From Stenomitos rutilans HA7619-LM2 (GTDB lineage: Bacteria; Cyanobacteriota; Cyanobacteriia; Leptolyngbyales; Leptolyngbyaceae), in the NCBI GenBank assembly GCA_019358945.1, contig JAHHIE010000023.1, positions 31,772 to 95,771 of the forward strand: a stretch of 64,000 bases of DNA, in the 5' to 3' direction. Made by a program: the position numbers and the translations under genes. Below are positions 27,457-36,417 of this stretch, in pieces (position 1 is the first letter of the stretch; each line of letters begins with the position of its first letter). The notes under the pieces were generated by a model, which saw only the letters and a list, made by a program, of their open reading frames with translations, made no database searches and had not been told where the DNA came from.

Positions 27457-28866
27457 TTAGTTCCCTGATTCTTGTTTGGCTTTACTCTTTACCCAATCTT
27501 GGCCGATTTGAATGGTTACGTCGGAATCAAGATCGCCCGTACTTTCGATCCGCACTTCACCAAACCCAAGCGATCGACGGACAGCTTCAGCACTTTTGAC
27601 ATCGCCTTGCTGCGCAACGATGCGGGTAACGTTGAGCGGCTCACGCTTTGGCTCTGCAACGCTGACATTACCATAGCCACCCTGCTTGAGTTTGCTCACT
27701 ATGGCTGGAGTGGCACTAGTTTGACGCGTGCTGTCTTGAAGAACGATCCTTACGGCATTCGCATAGGACTCGGTTGCCGATACGGTACCAAAATCAAAGT
27801 GCTGCGCCATCATGGTTTGAATGCGCTGTGCACTCGGAAGCCAGTAGCTCACCCCACTAAATTCATGCGGCTGACTGAAGCTGCCTGGTACCATTAACAT
27901 CTGCACCTGAGAGCGATTAGTACGTGCCGCAAAGCCAACTAACGCCACGAGTTCTTCAACACTAAGGTTAGTGTCGATATGTGACTGAACGATCGAGAGA
28001 ATTTTGGGTAAACGCACCAGCGTTGCAGGGTTGAGAGTCTGCTCCATGAGCGATCGCATCACCATCTGCTGCCGCTGAATGCGGCCAATATCGCCATATT
28101 CGTCATGGCGAAAGCGGAGGAGTTGCAGGACTTGATCGCCATTCAGGTGTTGCTGACCTGCTTTCAGGTTGACATACAGATGCTGGCTTTCATCCTTATA
28201 TTTCATGTCTTTGGGTACAAAAACCGTTACGCCGCCGAGCGCATCGACGAGGGCTTGTACCCCCTGCACATTAATGGACACATAGCGATCAACCCCAACG
28301 CCGCCTAACAAGTCGCTGGTTGCTTTGGCACTCAGCGCCGGACCACCATCCACGTTGGCTTCATTAATTTTAGTCACGCCATAACCTGGTACTGCTGTGC
28401 GGGTGTCTCTCGGAATCGAAAGTGCCACCAATTTTTTCCCTTCAGGATTGAACCGTAGCAGCAGCATGGTATCGGTTAACCCATCAAAGGAGTTAACCAA
28501 TGCCTGATAGCGCAATTTTTTGAGATTAGCAGGTGGGTTTTGAACGTCGGTCGTCAGCACTTTGAGACCCAACACCAAAATATTTACTGGGCGGGTTAGT
28601 TCAGGCAGTTGTAGACTGTTGTTTTTCGAGATGCTTTCGTTTTTAGAAAAGACTGATGCCTGTTCAGGACTCAGCTTGCGTTGCATGAGGGGCGTACTTG
28701 CGAATGACATCGCCAACAGTGCGCCTGCGGTAGCTGATAGCAACGCCACTCCTGCCAACCCACTCATCAACCAGAGCCAGTGCCGCCCTTTCTGTTTTGG
28801 CACCTTTCTCAGCACTGCCTTTGGTTTCCGCGCTGCCTGCGGAGGACGTTTATTTGAACCGTTCAC
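27457..28866 (-). CDS. LytR-CpsA-Psr (LCP) family protein
   Basis: A 469-residue membrane-anchored protein. It has a Lys/Arg-rich cytoplasmic start, a membrane span (about 30-53), an LCP domain (about 92-300; NILVLGLKV, DTMLLLRFNPE, LSIPRDTRTAVPGYG, KINEANVDGGP, LLRFRHDEYGDIGRIQRQQ), and a LytR_C-like domain at the end (about 360-460). LCP enzymes transfer lipid-linked polymers onto peptidoglycan; cyanobacterial members probably act in cell-wall polysaccharide attachment. The start is GTG 28866. It is convergent with ndhJ. Confidence 0.9.
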   Translation of the reverse strand: MNGSNKRPPQAARKPKAVLRKVPKQKGRHWLWLMSGLAGVALLSATAGALLAMSFASTPLMQRKLSPEQASVFSKNESISKNNSLQLPELTRPVNILVLGLKVLTTDVQNPPANLKKLRYQALVNSFDGLTDTMLLLRFNPEGKKLVALSIPRDTRTAVPGYGVTKINEANVDGGPALSAKATSDLLGGVGVDRYVSINVQGVQALVDALGGVTVFVPKDMKYKDESQHLYVNLKAGQQHLNGDQVLQLLRFRHDEYGDIGRIQRQQMVMRSLMEQTLNPATLVRLPKILSIVQSHIDTNLSVEELVALVGFAARTNRSQVQMLMVPGSFSQPHEFSGVSYWLPSAQRIQTMMAQHFDFGTVSATESYANAVRIVLQDSTRQTSATPAIVSKLKQGGYGNVSVAEPKREPLNVTRIVAQQGDVKSAEAVRRSLGFGEVRIESTGDLDSDVTIQIGQDWVKSKAKQESGN

Positions 28867-29185
28867 TGATTTCTTCTACCCCACACAACGATTAGGACTG
28901 CTGAAACGGCGACATTATTGCAACAGTAGACTGAATAGCTCAGGAAAACGGACTGTGCAGATATCAAAAATGATAGCTCTACCGTTAGAGGCCCTGTTGC
29001 GATGTCTGCCCAGCGCTTGCCGCTTTTGATGCAACCCTAGCAGCAGCATGGTAGCAATAATTTCTCCGATCGGCTGCAAAGGTTCAATAATCATATGCGA
29101 ACCATTACAAATTGGAGCGATCAGCGTCCGTCGTGCGGTGTGGCACCTGTTATACAAAAGCCGTCATCAAGGCGATCGCGCACGG
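28867..29185. other. Intergenic region between cupS and the LCP gene
   Basis: A 319-bp gap on the same strand. A weak 80-codon minus-strand ORF (28915-29157) has no recognisable features. The gap should contain the end of the NDH-1MS transcript and the LCP promoter. No hairpin or repeat stands out. Confidence 0.4.
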
Positions 29186-29587
29186 TCACCCCATTAAGAT
29201 TACCGTATCAATCACATGAATCACGCCATTGTCGGCTTCAATATCAGCCGCAACAACGGTGGCATTTTTAACCTCAAAGCCATCAGTAGTATTAATGCGA
29301 ATTGGCGAACCCTCAACTGATGTCAGCGAATCCACAGTTTGCAAGTCAGCGTGCATGAATTTTCCTGCAACTACGTGATAGGTCAGGATGCGGGAAAGTT
29401 GAGGAATATTTTGCACCAACGTCTGTATAGTGCCAGGTGGCAGTTTGGCAAACGCTTCATCTGTTGGCGCAAATACAGTAAAAGGGCCAGGGCTGCGTAG
29501 CACATCAACTAATGCAGCCGCCTGTACCGCTGTAACAAGCGTCTTAAAGGAATCAGCATTGACTGCAATATCAACGATGTCTGGCAT
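29186..29587 (-). CDS. cupS: Fasciclin-domain protein CupS
   Basis: A 133-residue single FAS1 domain ([62 protein letters not shown]). It has no signal peptide. CupS (sll1735 in Synechocystis) is a small cytoplasmic-side subunit of NDH-1MS bound to CupA. Position directly after cupA in the operon ndhF3-ndhD3-cupA-cupS supports this over a generic adhesion role. Confidence 0.9.
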   Translation of the reverse strand: MPDIVDIAVNADSFKTLVTAVQAAALVDVLRSPGPFTVFAPTDEAFAKLPPGTIQTLVQNIPQLSRILTYHVVAGKFMHADLQTVDSLTSVEGSPIRINTTDGFEVKNATVVAADIEADNGVIHVIDTVILMG

Positions 29588-29698
29588 AGGAGTAAGGGGA
29601 TAAGGGCTGAAGGAGAAGGCAAAAGTGGAGCAGGCAAGGGAAACGGGGGAGGCAGAGGAAGCAGAGGAGGCTAACTCAAAACTCAGAACTCCTCACTT

Positions 29699-30991
29699 CT
29701 ACCTGTATTCCTGGTGCTGGATGTTGCGGATTCGCGCTTCGGGGCGTTTGAAGCGATCGAGTTGGGCTTCAAAGAACGCTCGGTTCGCCTGGAGATGCTT
29801 AGGGTTTGGGTCGTCGAGAGGATACAGGAGGGCGGTGCGTAGTGCCTGGATGACGGCTGAGGTAACGCAGTACATCGATCGCTGGAAGCTAACGCCCAGT
29901 TGGATCAGCATGTCATCTTCGCCACGACAGTGCTGACGGTAATAGTCCACCAAATAGGGCGGTAAGAAGTGCAACATATCCTGCATCAACAGGGTGGGTG
30001 GAATGCCTGCTGTGCCGACCGGAAAGACATCGGCGTAAAGAATGCCAAAGTGGAAGTCCCTTTGCTCATCGGGCACTTGCTTGGCTTGAGCGTTGTAGGA
30101 CTTGGTGCCCCGGAATGGCGACGTGCGGTAGAAGACTGCTTCTACATAGGGCAGGGCTGCTTCATAAAGCCACATAAAGCCTTTCGTTTTGGGAATAATT
30201 TCATAGCACTCGCCCCGGATGTAGACATGGTGGTAGATGGGGCGACCCGCGATCGCAAAAATACCATTGACCAGAAAGTTCATGGCATCGGGAACGCTGG
30301 CAATTTTGCCTTCATCGTACAAATCCGACATTTCAAAGAACACGGGAGCCATCACTTCCCAGAACAGCCCCAGGTTGGCGTAGTACGACATTTGCCGACA
30401 CTGCTCCAAAAACAGATCAGGAAACAGTTTGTACAAGCCCAACATCGCCGGGTTGTATTTGAAGTACGCTCGAATGGCGCGATCAGCATTCGCTTTGTAC
30501 TCTTCGCTATCCAGATAGGGATCAAACTGACCACCCATACCCCGATGCCAGAGCATCGATCGCATGCATTCCTCGGCAAACTCCATATTGATGCGATCGT
30601 GCCAGAGGTGATGGAACAGTCGGGGCATTTTGATGGTTTCCCCTTTCTCCATAAACGCTAGCAGTTCAGGATGTGCCGTCGCTTCGCCTCGCCAGATCCG
30701 CAAATCGGCATCATCGCCTGCGTAATGGTTGTGCAATTCCAGATACTCGTTCGGCAAAAAGTATTTGAAAAACGGCAGCGGATTCAGAAACTCTTGCTCC
30801 GCAATGTACAGCAAATCACGCCAGTAGAAATCCATCGGCACTGCATACGCCTTGTACAGGCCAATAATTTGCATCAAGTTTTCGGGCGTATCCGGTAGCA
30901 TCACACCACCTGCTTCTAAGCGATGCACAATATCAGCAAATTCGTGCTGAGAGGGAGGGAGAATGGTTTTGGTAGGGGTTGCAGTGGTCAT
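29699..30991 (-). CDS. cupA: CO2 hydration protein CupA (ChpY)
   Basis: A 430-residue member of the CO2-hydration family (ChpX/ChpY, CupA/CupB). It carries the conserved blocks LYKAYAVPMDFYWRDLLYIAEQ, FLNPLPFFKYFLP, MLWHRGMGGQFDPYLDSEEY and AIAGRPIYHHVYIRGECYE, with His and Cys residues that could bind zinc. It converts CO2 to bicarbonate coupled to NDH-1MS electron flow at the thylakoid. The neighbours ndhD3, ndhF3 and cupS identify it as the inducible form CupA rather than CupB. Confidence 0.95.
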   Translation of the reverse strand: MTTATPTKTILPPSQHEFADIVHRLEAGGVMLPDTPENLMQIIGLYKAYAVPMDFYWRDLLYIAEQEFLNPLPFFKYFLPNEYLELHNHYAGDDADLRIWRGEATAHPELLAFMEKGETIKMPRLFHHLWHDRINMEFAEECMRSMLWHRGMGGQFDPYLDSEEYKANADRAIRAYFKYNPAMLGLYKLFPDLFLEQCRQMSYYANLGLFWEVMAPVFFEMSDLYDEGKIASVPDAMNFLVNGIFAIAGRPIYHHVYIRGECYEIIPKTKGFMWLYEAALPYVEAVFYRTSPFRGTKSYNAQAKQVPDEQRDFHFGILYADVFPVGTAGIPPTLLMQDMLHFLPPYLVDYYRQHCRGEDDMLIQLGVSFQRSMYCVTSAVIQALRTALLYPLDDPNPKHLQANRAFFEAQLDRFKRPEARIRNIQHQEYR

Positions 30992-30998
30992 GGGTGGA

Positions 30999-31352
30999 GA
31001 GAGTTTTGAGTTTTGAGTTTTAAGTTTTGAGTTTTAAGCGTGGAATACTGAGGTCTAAACTCGGAACATCAAGCTTTTGGGCCGGAAGGCCGAGCTTAGA
31101 ACTCAAAAGGTTGAGCTTAGAACTCGGAAGATGGAGCCTGGAACTCGGAAGCTGGAGCTTGGAACTCGGAAGGTGGAGCTTGAAGGTCGGCGTGTCGAGC
31201 TTGGAACTCGGAAGGTGGAGCTTGAAGGTCGGCGTGTCGAGCTTGGAACTCGGAAGCTGGAGTCTGGAACTTGGAGTGTCGAGATCTGTGGTCGAAACGT
31301 CGAGCTTTTGGGTCGGAAGGTCGCGTTTGGGACTCGCCACAGCACGTCTAAA
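30999..31352. repeat. Long heptanucleotide (STRR-derived) array inside the NDH-1MS operon
   Basis: About 350 bp that can be cut into roughly 50 consecutive 7-mers with no phase slip. It begins with canonical GAGTTTT units near cupA and passes into diverged GA-starting units (GAACTCG, GAAGGTG, GAGCTTG, GTGTCGA-type) towards ndhD3. Higher-order repeats are present; one block of about 49 bp is duplicated near 31165-31260. It fills nearly the whole gap between ndhD3 and cupA. Because 7-mers lack stops, several frames are open, including a minus-strand GTG-started frame (31340-31020) encoding heptapeptide repeats such as LPSSKLD and TPTFKLH. Confidence 0.85.
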
Positions 31353-31384
31353 CTTGCAAGCGCTGATTCTGTCTTATGCATGCT

Positions 31385-32917
31385 TCAGCCTTTAGCCTTT
31401 CCCCCCATTCCCGACTTCCGATTCTCGACTCCCAACCGATCGCCAATAGCCACCTGCTGCCCGCTACTGATGGGCAACGCTGCCACCATCGCGTTTGTGG
31501 TCGGTTCACTCCAGCGCAGAAGCCAGGTTGGCTGTATCCCCAGAAAGAAAATGATTACGATCAGTACCAGGGCGGGTGTTTGCTCTGTCCATGTGACGTT
31601 GGGATAGTAGGCCGTTGCGTTATCTAGCTTGCCGAAACAGGTGCGGTTGAGCAAAATCACGAAGTAAACAGCCGTTAGCCCACTGGCGATGACACACAGC
31701 AGCGTGGGAATGGGGAAGACTGGAAAACTGCCCTGGAAGACCAGAAATTCTGCGATGAAACCAACCATACCGGGGATACCAGCGCTTGCCATGCCGCCGA
31801 GAATGAGCAAAGCGCTTGTTAACGGCAAACCGCGAATGGGATTCAGCAGACCATTGAGCTTATCTAATTCGCGAGTACCCACCTTCGCTTCAATGACACC
31901 CACCAGATAGAACAAAATTGCCAGAATCAAGCCGTGGCTGACCATTTGACCAATGGCACCCAGCAAACTCAACGGTGTTCCAGCAGCACAGGCGACCAGG
32001 ACATACCCCATATGCCCGATCGAGCTATAGGCCACCATGCGCTTGATATCTTTTTGAGAAATCGCGGTCAATGAGCCATACATCACACTGACAACACCCG
32101 CGATCGCCAATCCTGGTGATACCAGCGACCAGGTATCTGGGAACAACTGCAAGCCAAACCGCACAATGCCATAGGTACCTAACTTTGCCAAAATGCCACC
32201 CAGCAAAATCGCCACAGGCGGTGATGCTTCCACATAGGCATCGGGCAACCAGGTGTGTAAGGGAATCAGCGGCGTTTTAATGGCAAACCCAATAAGCAAA
32301 ATCGTGAGCAGAACGAGTTGTGCCTTGAGCGGCAAGTCTTGAGTATTAATTGCCCCATAGTCAAAGCTCGACGCACCACTGAGCCAGGTTAAGCCGAGGA
32401 AACCAACCAAAATCAGCACACCTGAAACTGCTGTATAGATGAGAAACTTCATCGCGGCGTAGTCCCGTTTGGAACCACCCCAGATAGCAATCATCAGGTA
32501 AAGCGGAATCAGTTCAACCTCGTAGAACAACACAAACAGGAGCAAGTTTTGTGCCAGAAACGCGCCCGCAATGCCACCACAAACCAGCAACGTGAGAGCG
32601 TAGAATAAGCGCGATCGCTCCATTTTCTGGCTGCTCCCATAAATCACAATCCAGATCAGCAAGCTATTCAGCGCGACCAATGGTAGCGATAGCCCATCGA
32701 CACCCAAACGGTAGGTTAACCCTAACGATTCGAGCCAGGAAAGCGACTCCTGCATCTGAAACCCGACCTGACTAAGATCGAACTGGGCCATCAGAAAAAG
32801 TGTCCAGAGCAAGTTAAGGCTGGCGATCGCTAACGCCGCTAACCGCGATCGCGATTCGGGGCAAAGACAAAGCAACAACGCACCAGCAGTGGGTAGCCAA
32901 ATCAGGGTACTAAGCAT
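31385..32917 (-). CDS. ndhD3: NADH dehydrogenase subunit 4, CO2-uptake type (NdhD3)
   Basis: A 510-residue proton-pumping antiporter-like membrane subunit. Visible segments include LFVLFYEVELIPLYLMIAIW (with the key Glu), TPLIPLHTWLPDAYVEASPP and ISQKDIKRMVAYSSIGHMGY. The operon position (after ndhF3, before cupA and cupS) identifies it as the NDH-1MS isoform induced at low CO2, not the respiratory NdhD1. ATG 32917 lacks an obvious ribosome-binding site. About 390 bp separate it from cupA. Confidence 0.94.
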   Translation of the reverse strand: MLSTLIWLPTAGALLLCLCPESRSRLAALAIASLNLLWTLFLMAQFDLSQVGFQMQESLSWLESLGLTYRLGVDGLSLPLVALNSLLIWIVIYGSSQKMERSRLFYALTLLVCGGIAGAFLAQNLLLFVLFYEVELIPLYLMIAIWGGSKRDYAAMKFLIYTAVSGVLILVGFLGLTWLSGASSFDYGAINTQDLPLKAQLVLLTILLIGFAIKTPLIPLHTWLPDAYVEASPPVAILLGGILAKLGTYGIVRFGLQLFPDTWSLVSPGLAIAGVVSVMYGSLTAISQKDIKRMVAYSSIGHMGYVLVACAAGTPLSLLGAIGQMVSHGLILAILFYLVGVIEAKVGTRELDKLNGLLNPIRGLPLTSALLILGGMASAGIPGMVGFIAEFLVFQGSFPVFPIPTLLCVIASGLTAVYFVILLNRTCFGKLDNATAYYPNVTWTEQTPALVLIVIIFFLGIQPTWLLRWSEPTTNAMVAALPISSGQQVAIGDRLGVENRKSGMGGKAKG

Positions 32918-32988
32918 AAGGGGTGAGGAGTTTTAAGTTTTGAGTTAGTTTGGCGAAGGCTGACGACTGATTTCTGACCGCTTATCAC

Positions 32989-34821
32989 TTATGGCGACCA
33001 CATCACCAAACAGCCGATCAGCGCAGCACCGATGACGATCGTCAGGGCATAGGATTGCGCTTGACCTGGTGTGCTGTACTTCAGACCTTGACCGCTAAAG
33101 AGGGTGGCGATGCCCAGGAGGTTAATAAAGCCATCCACCACGTAGCGATCGAACCAGAAGGTTAACCGAGAGACGAAATCGACTCCAAACACAATGCTCA
33201 TGCGGTAGATCTGGGCAGTATAAAAGTCGTAAGCAAGTAAATCCTGTAGAGGCTTCCAGGGAAACTGGACGGGCTTGGGAATCGTATTGCTCAGGTAGAT
33301 AACCGCACCGAGACTACAGCCAAAAACACTGGACCACAGCAACAGTAGGGCAACGTCTTTGTTCAAGGCTTCCCAGGCAGGTAGCAACGACATGGCTTGT
33401 AGCACTAGCGGTAGATGCAGCACAAAGCCCAACAGAATCGTCATTGGTAGCGCCATCGACCAGTGGATTTCGGGCGATCGCTGCGCCATCGGCTGAGCCT
33501 GTCCGCCAAAGATGCGGCTAAACACACGCACCAGACTAAAGGCCGTCAGTCCGTTGACAATGAGTACCAGCCCTACTAGCCAGGGTTGGGTTGACCATAA
33601 GCCATTCGCTAATTGCAGCAGTGCCCAAAAGCTACCAAAGGGCGGCAAAGCAATTAAACCCGCAGTCCCGACCAAAAAGGCTATGCCCGACACCGGACGA
33701 CGCGACCACAAACCGCCCAACTGAGTAACATCTTGCGTGATGCTGTTCCAGATGATAGAGCCAACACTCATCACCAACAGCGCGATCGCAACCGCATGGG
33801 TCAGCACCAGCAACAGCGCAGCTTCGGTATGCTGCGTGCCCACCGCTATGAATACCAATCCCATGTAGGCGCTGACCGAGTAAGACAAGGTACGTTTAAT
33901 ATCAACTTGTGCGATCGCAATCAGCGACCCACCGATCGCGGTAATCCCACCAATCCATACCAGTGTCGTCATGACGGCAGGTGATAACGCGAGTACAGGC
34001 GTGAGCTTCACCAGCACCCAAGCTCCCGTCGATACCACCACTGAATTCCGCAAAATAGTACTGGGCAAGGGGCCTTCCATCGCTTCATCTAACCACAGGT
34101 GCAGCGGAAATTGAGCGCATTTGCCCATTGGCCCCGCAATCAACGCCAGCCCCACCAGAGTCACCACAGTTGGGTCAGTAGTCGCAGACTGTGCCCACGT
34201 TGCCAGTTCGGTAAAGTTCCAGGTGCCAGCTAACGGCAGCAGCGCAATCACCCCCATCAGCAACACCAAATCGCCAACCCGCTTTGTCAGAAAAGCATCG
34301 CGGGCACCCGTGACTACAAGCGACTGGTTAAACCACAGCCCTACCAGTAAATAGGTTCCGAGCGTCAGGATTTCTAGAATGATGTAGCTAAAAAACAGCG
34401 AATTGCACAGCACCAGTGCGCACATCCCGCCCTCAAACAGCGCCAGAAGCGAGAAGAACCGCGCCCAACCCCAATCCATCTCCATGTAACCAATGGCGTA
34501 AATCTGTGCAAGCAGATTCAAGCCAGTGATTAGCACTGTTGCACCAACAGTTAGAGAAGAAGCTTCCAGAGGTAGAGTCAGATCAAGGTTGGCAACATTG
34601 AGCCACGGAAAGAAGAATTGTTGTGGCGGCTGGTGCCATGTAGCTGGCAATGCTATCAGCCCATGCAAAAACGCCAAAAGCGTCATCACAACATTCGCAT
34701 AGCCAGCAGGACGGGGACCTGTACGGCGAGCGAGCGACGGAAACCAAAGGACAGAAAGTGCAGCACCCGCCAAGGCATAGCAAGGCACCAACCAGATACT
34801 CTGGAGTAGAAGTTGGTCCAT
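32989..34821 (-). CDS. ndhF3: NADH dehydrogenase subunit 5, CO2-uptake type (NdhF3)
   Basis: A 610-residue antiporter-like membrane subunit of NDH-1MS with the core LAGTWNFTELATWAQ..., KCAQFPLHLWLDEAMEGPLP (proton path Lys/His region) and IAQVDIKRTLSYSVSAYMGL. It is shorter than NdhF1 and typical in length for NdhF3. It is the first gene of ndhF3-ndhD3-cupA-cupS, whose transcription is induced under CO2 limitation in other cyanobacteria by the LysR-type repressor NdhR (CcmR). A dyad about 105 bp upstream may be such a site. Confidence 0.95.
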   Translation of the reverse strand: MDQLLLQSIWLVPCYALAGAALSVLWFPSLARRTGPRPAGYANVVMTLLAFLHGLIALPATWHQPPQQFFFPWLNVANLDLTLPLEASSLTVGATVLITGLNLLAQIYAIGYMEMDWGWARFFSLLALFEGGMCALVLCNSLFFSYIILEILTLGTYLLVGLWFNQSLVVTGARDAFLTKRVGDLVLLMGVIALLPLAGTWNFTELATWAQSATTDPTVVTLVGLALIAGPMGKCAQFPLHLWLDEAMEGPLPSTILRNSVVVSTGAWVLVKLTPVLALSPAVMTTLVWIGGITAIGGSLIAIAQVDIKRTLSYSVSAYMGLVFIAVGTQHTEAALLLVLTHAVAIALLVMSVGSIIWNSITQDVTQLGGLWSRRPVSGIAFLVGTAGLIALPPFGSFWALLQLANGLWSTQPWLVGLVLIVNGLTAFSLVRVFSRIFGGQAQPMAQRSPEIHWSMALPMTILLGFVLHLPLVLQAMSLLPAWEALNKDVALLLLWSSVFGCSLGAVIYLSNTIPKPVQFPWKPLQDLLAYDFYTAQIYRMSIVFGVDFVSRLTFWFDRYVVDGFINLLGIATLFSGQGLKYSTPGQAQSYALTIVIGAALIGCLVMWSP

Positions 34822-35156
34822 AAAACGACCCCAAGTTTTTCAAAAGGCTGGATAAATATGAACGCTCACTACAGTTGCTTGTTGCAACTGAGCGCTCTAG
34901 AAACAAATTGTGTTTGCTCTAGTCAGAATGATACGGCATTAACGCATCATTCAAAAGCAATGATTCTTATAAATCCTATAGGTTTAGCTCTATTTATAAA
35001 TAAAACTTATGATTCTGACAGGCTGACCTTAAGCTTCTTAAAAATAGGGGACGGGGAGCAAGGGGTAAAGGCTAAAAGTTCAAGGCAGGGGCAGGGGTTA
35101 AAGCGAACTCAAAACGGCCCTGCTCTCCTTACCTTTTACCCTTTTACCCTTTTACC
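34822..35156. other. Upstream region of the NDH-1MS operon
   Basis: This region should hold the promoter of ndhF3 (minus strand). It is AT-rich around 34955-35020 with a TTTATAAATAAA stretch and two copies of ATGATTCT (about 34970 and 35012). A dyad at 34926-34952 is listed separately. A short run of TTTTACC units occurs near 35134-35156, next to the family-A element. Confidence 0.45.
34926..34952. promoter_or_regulatory. Candidate LysR-type operator upstream of ndhF3
   Basis: A perfect inverted repeat GAATGAT - 13 bases - ATCATTC about 105 bp upstream of ndhF3. Spacing and AT-rich arms suit a LysR-type regulator such as NdhR/CcmR, the known controller of this operon elsewhere. No regulator gene of that type is in the window. 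The assignment is an inference from position and symmetry. Confidence 0.35.
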
Positions 35157-35268
35157 TAGGACTTACGCATTTGCCCCAAAAACCCCAATGCTGGAGGCTT
35201 TAATTGGCTCGGTTCCCCCAGCATTGGGGGCTAGGGGGCGAAAGATGATCGCTTTTGCGTAAGTCCTA
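35157..35268. mobile_element. MITE-like element, family A, copy 2
   Basis: A 112-bp element with near-perfect terminal inverted repeats TAGGACTTACGCA / TGCGTAAGTCCTA. Read in reverse it aligns with the element at 3753-3860 over its whole length. It also carries an internal inverted pair around CCCCAATGCTGG / CCAGCATTGGGG, so it can fold into a cruciform. It lies between the padR stop and the ndhF3 promoter region. Confidence 0.85.
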
Positions 35269-35289
35269 TTACCTTTTGCCTTCTCTCCC

Positions 35290-35961
35290 TCACTCCTCAG
35301 CTAGAATCGCGTAGATTTCTCGCTTCATCTGGTCAAGTCGATCGCGCACCCGTTGCATCCGTGCCGCATCACCACTACGCGCCACCTGCATAACAGCCCC
35401 CGCTAACTCTGTCGCCGCGTTGCGTAGGTCAATAAATTCCTGTGGCTTGCCTGCCATCACGTTGTTGAAAGCATCCCACGGAGAGCCAGCAGCCTGTTGA
35501 TTCCGCTCTGCCAGCAGTTGTGTCCCTTCTTCTGTAATGGTATACACCCGCTTGCCACCAGTCGTTTCGCTGGTGAGATACCCGCCATCCTCTAACATTT
35601 GCAGCGTTGGGTAGACCGAACCGGGACTGAGACGACGGAAGCCGCCATAGCGCGTTTCCAGTTCTTTAATCAAGTCGTAGCCGTGTCGAGGACGTTCAGC
35701 AAGCAATTCCAGCAGAATGAATTTGATGTCACCGCGACGGGTACGACGTTCATCGCCCCAGCCGCCGCCACCCTCACCTCTGGGATGTCTGCCGGGACGA
35801 TCACGCCCCCAGCCACCGAACTTGCCACCGTTGAATCTCCCACCACCAAACGCATCATGACCAAACGGATTGCCATGCTGAAACCACGAGCAAACAGATG
35901 GTTCTTCGGGCGCGTCTGCCGATGCCAGTGCCCATACATACGGATGAAAAAGTCTAAACAT
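35290..35961 (-). CDS. PadR-family transcriptional regulator
   Basis: A 223-residue protein. A Gly/Arg/Trp-rich N-terminal extension (about 30-75) precedes a PadR winged-helix domain (about 75-150: IKFILLELLAERPRHGYDLI; LSPGSVYPTLQMLEDGGYLT; GKRVYTITEEG). A C-terminal helical dimerisation part follows (about 165-223). PadR proteins are usually repressors of membrane or detoxification genes and control themselves. An AT-rich dyad cluster stands directly upstream at 35993-36023. No obvious target gene is adjacent, so the regulon is unknown. Confidence 0.88.
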   Translation of the reverse strand: MFRLFHPYVWALASADAPEEPSVCSWFQHGNPFGHDAFGGGRFNGGKFGGWGRDRPGRHPRGEGGGGWGDERRTRRGDIKFILLELLAERPRHGYDLIKELETRYGGFRRLSPGSVYPTLQMLEDGGYLTSETTGGKRVYTITEEGTQLLAERNQQAAGSPWDAFNNVMAGKPQEFIDLRNAATELAGAVMQVARSGDAARMQRVRDRLDQMKREIYAILAEE

Positions 35962-35992
35962 TGTTGTTTCTCTAAATAACTATCTCTACTAT

Positions 35993-36023
35993 ACGATATA
36001 TCGGAATATATCGCGACATATCG
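35993..36023. promoter_or_regulatory. Probable PadR autoregulatory operator
   Basis: About 32 bases upstream of padR, repeated ATATATCG-type motifs form dyads: the perfect palindrome CGATATATCG (35994-36003) and outer arms ACGATAT / ATATCGT. PadR sites are AT-rich dyads located at their own promoter. The regulator-site pairing is inferred from adjacency. Confidence 0.6.
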
Positions 36024-36308
36024 TTATTTTTTTGCTGTGCTGCCTTTGGTGCACGATCGTGGTTGCTAAGGCTAAGCACGATCGTGCGCCAAAGACAGAC
36101 ATTGCCGTGCTCTTACAAAAGGGCTTGCCGTCTTACGCTCCGTAGAACTGCACAGAAATTGTCACGCCCCAAACGTGACGTGAGCAAGAGATAGCATAAT
36201 CAGAACTAATGTTCCGAAACAGAAATGATGCAACACGCTTGAGCGTTACTCAGTCCTCAGCACTCAGTACTCTTTCAACCGACGTTGCAAAACTTTTGAT
36301 GCGCTGTA

Positions 36309-36417
36309 CTAGTGGTTTGTCAGTTTTGATTTTGTGCGTGAATAGCTTCCGTAAACTCTGCTGACAATCACTTGTAAGATTTGACCACCCACAATTTTAA
36401 GCTTGACAGACCACTAG
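36309..36417. mobile_element. MITE-like element, family B
   Basis: A 109-bp element bounded by long imperfect inverted repeats: left CTAGTGGTTTGTCA, right TGACAGACCACTAG (one mismatch), with matching continuing inward about 14 more bases at lower identity. It has no coding capacity. It shares its right-hand CTAG with the next element. Confidence 0.75.

Noticed and set aside
29969..30661. Plus-strand ORF of 230 codons
   Set aside because: It is antisense to cupA, whose protein motifs are certain.
31077..31607. Plus-strand repeat ORF of 176 codons in the heptamer array
   Set aside because: The array lacks stops in several frames at once, and this frame runs on into antisense of ndhD3; no independent evidence of coding.
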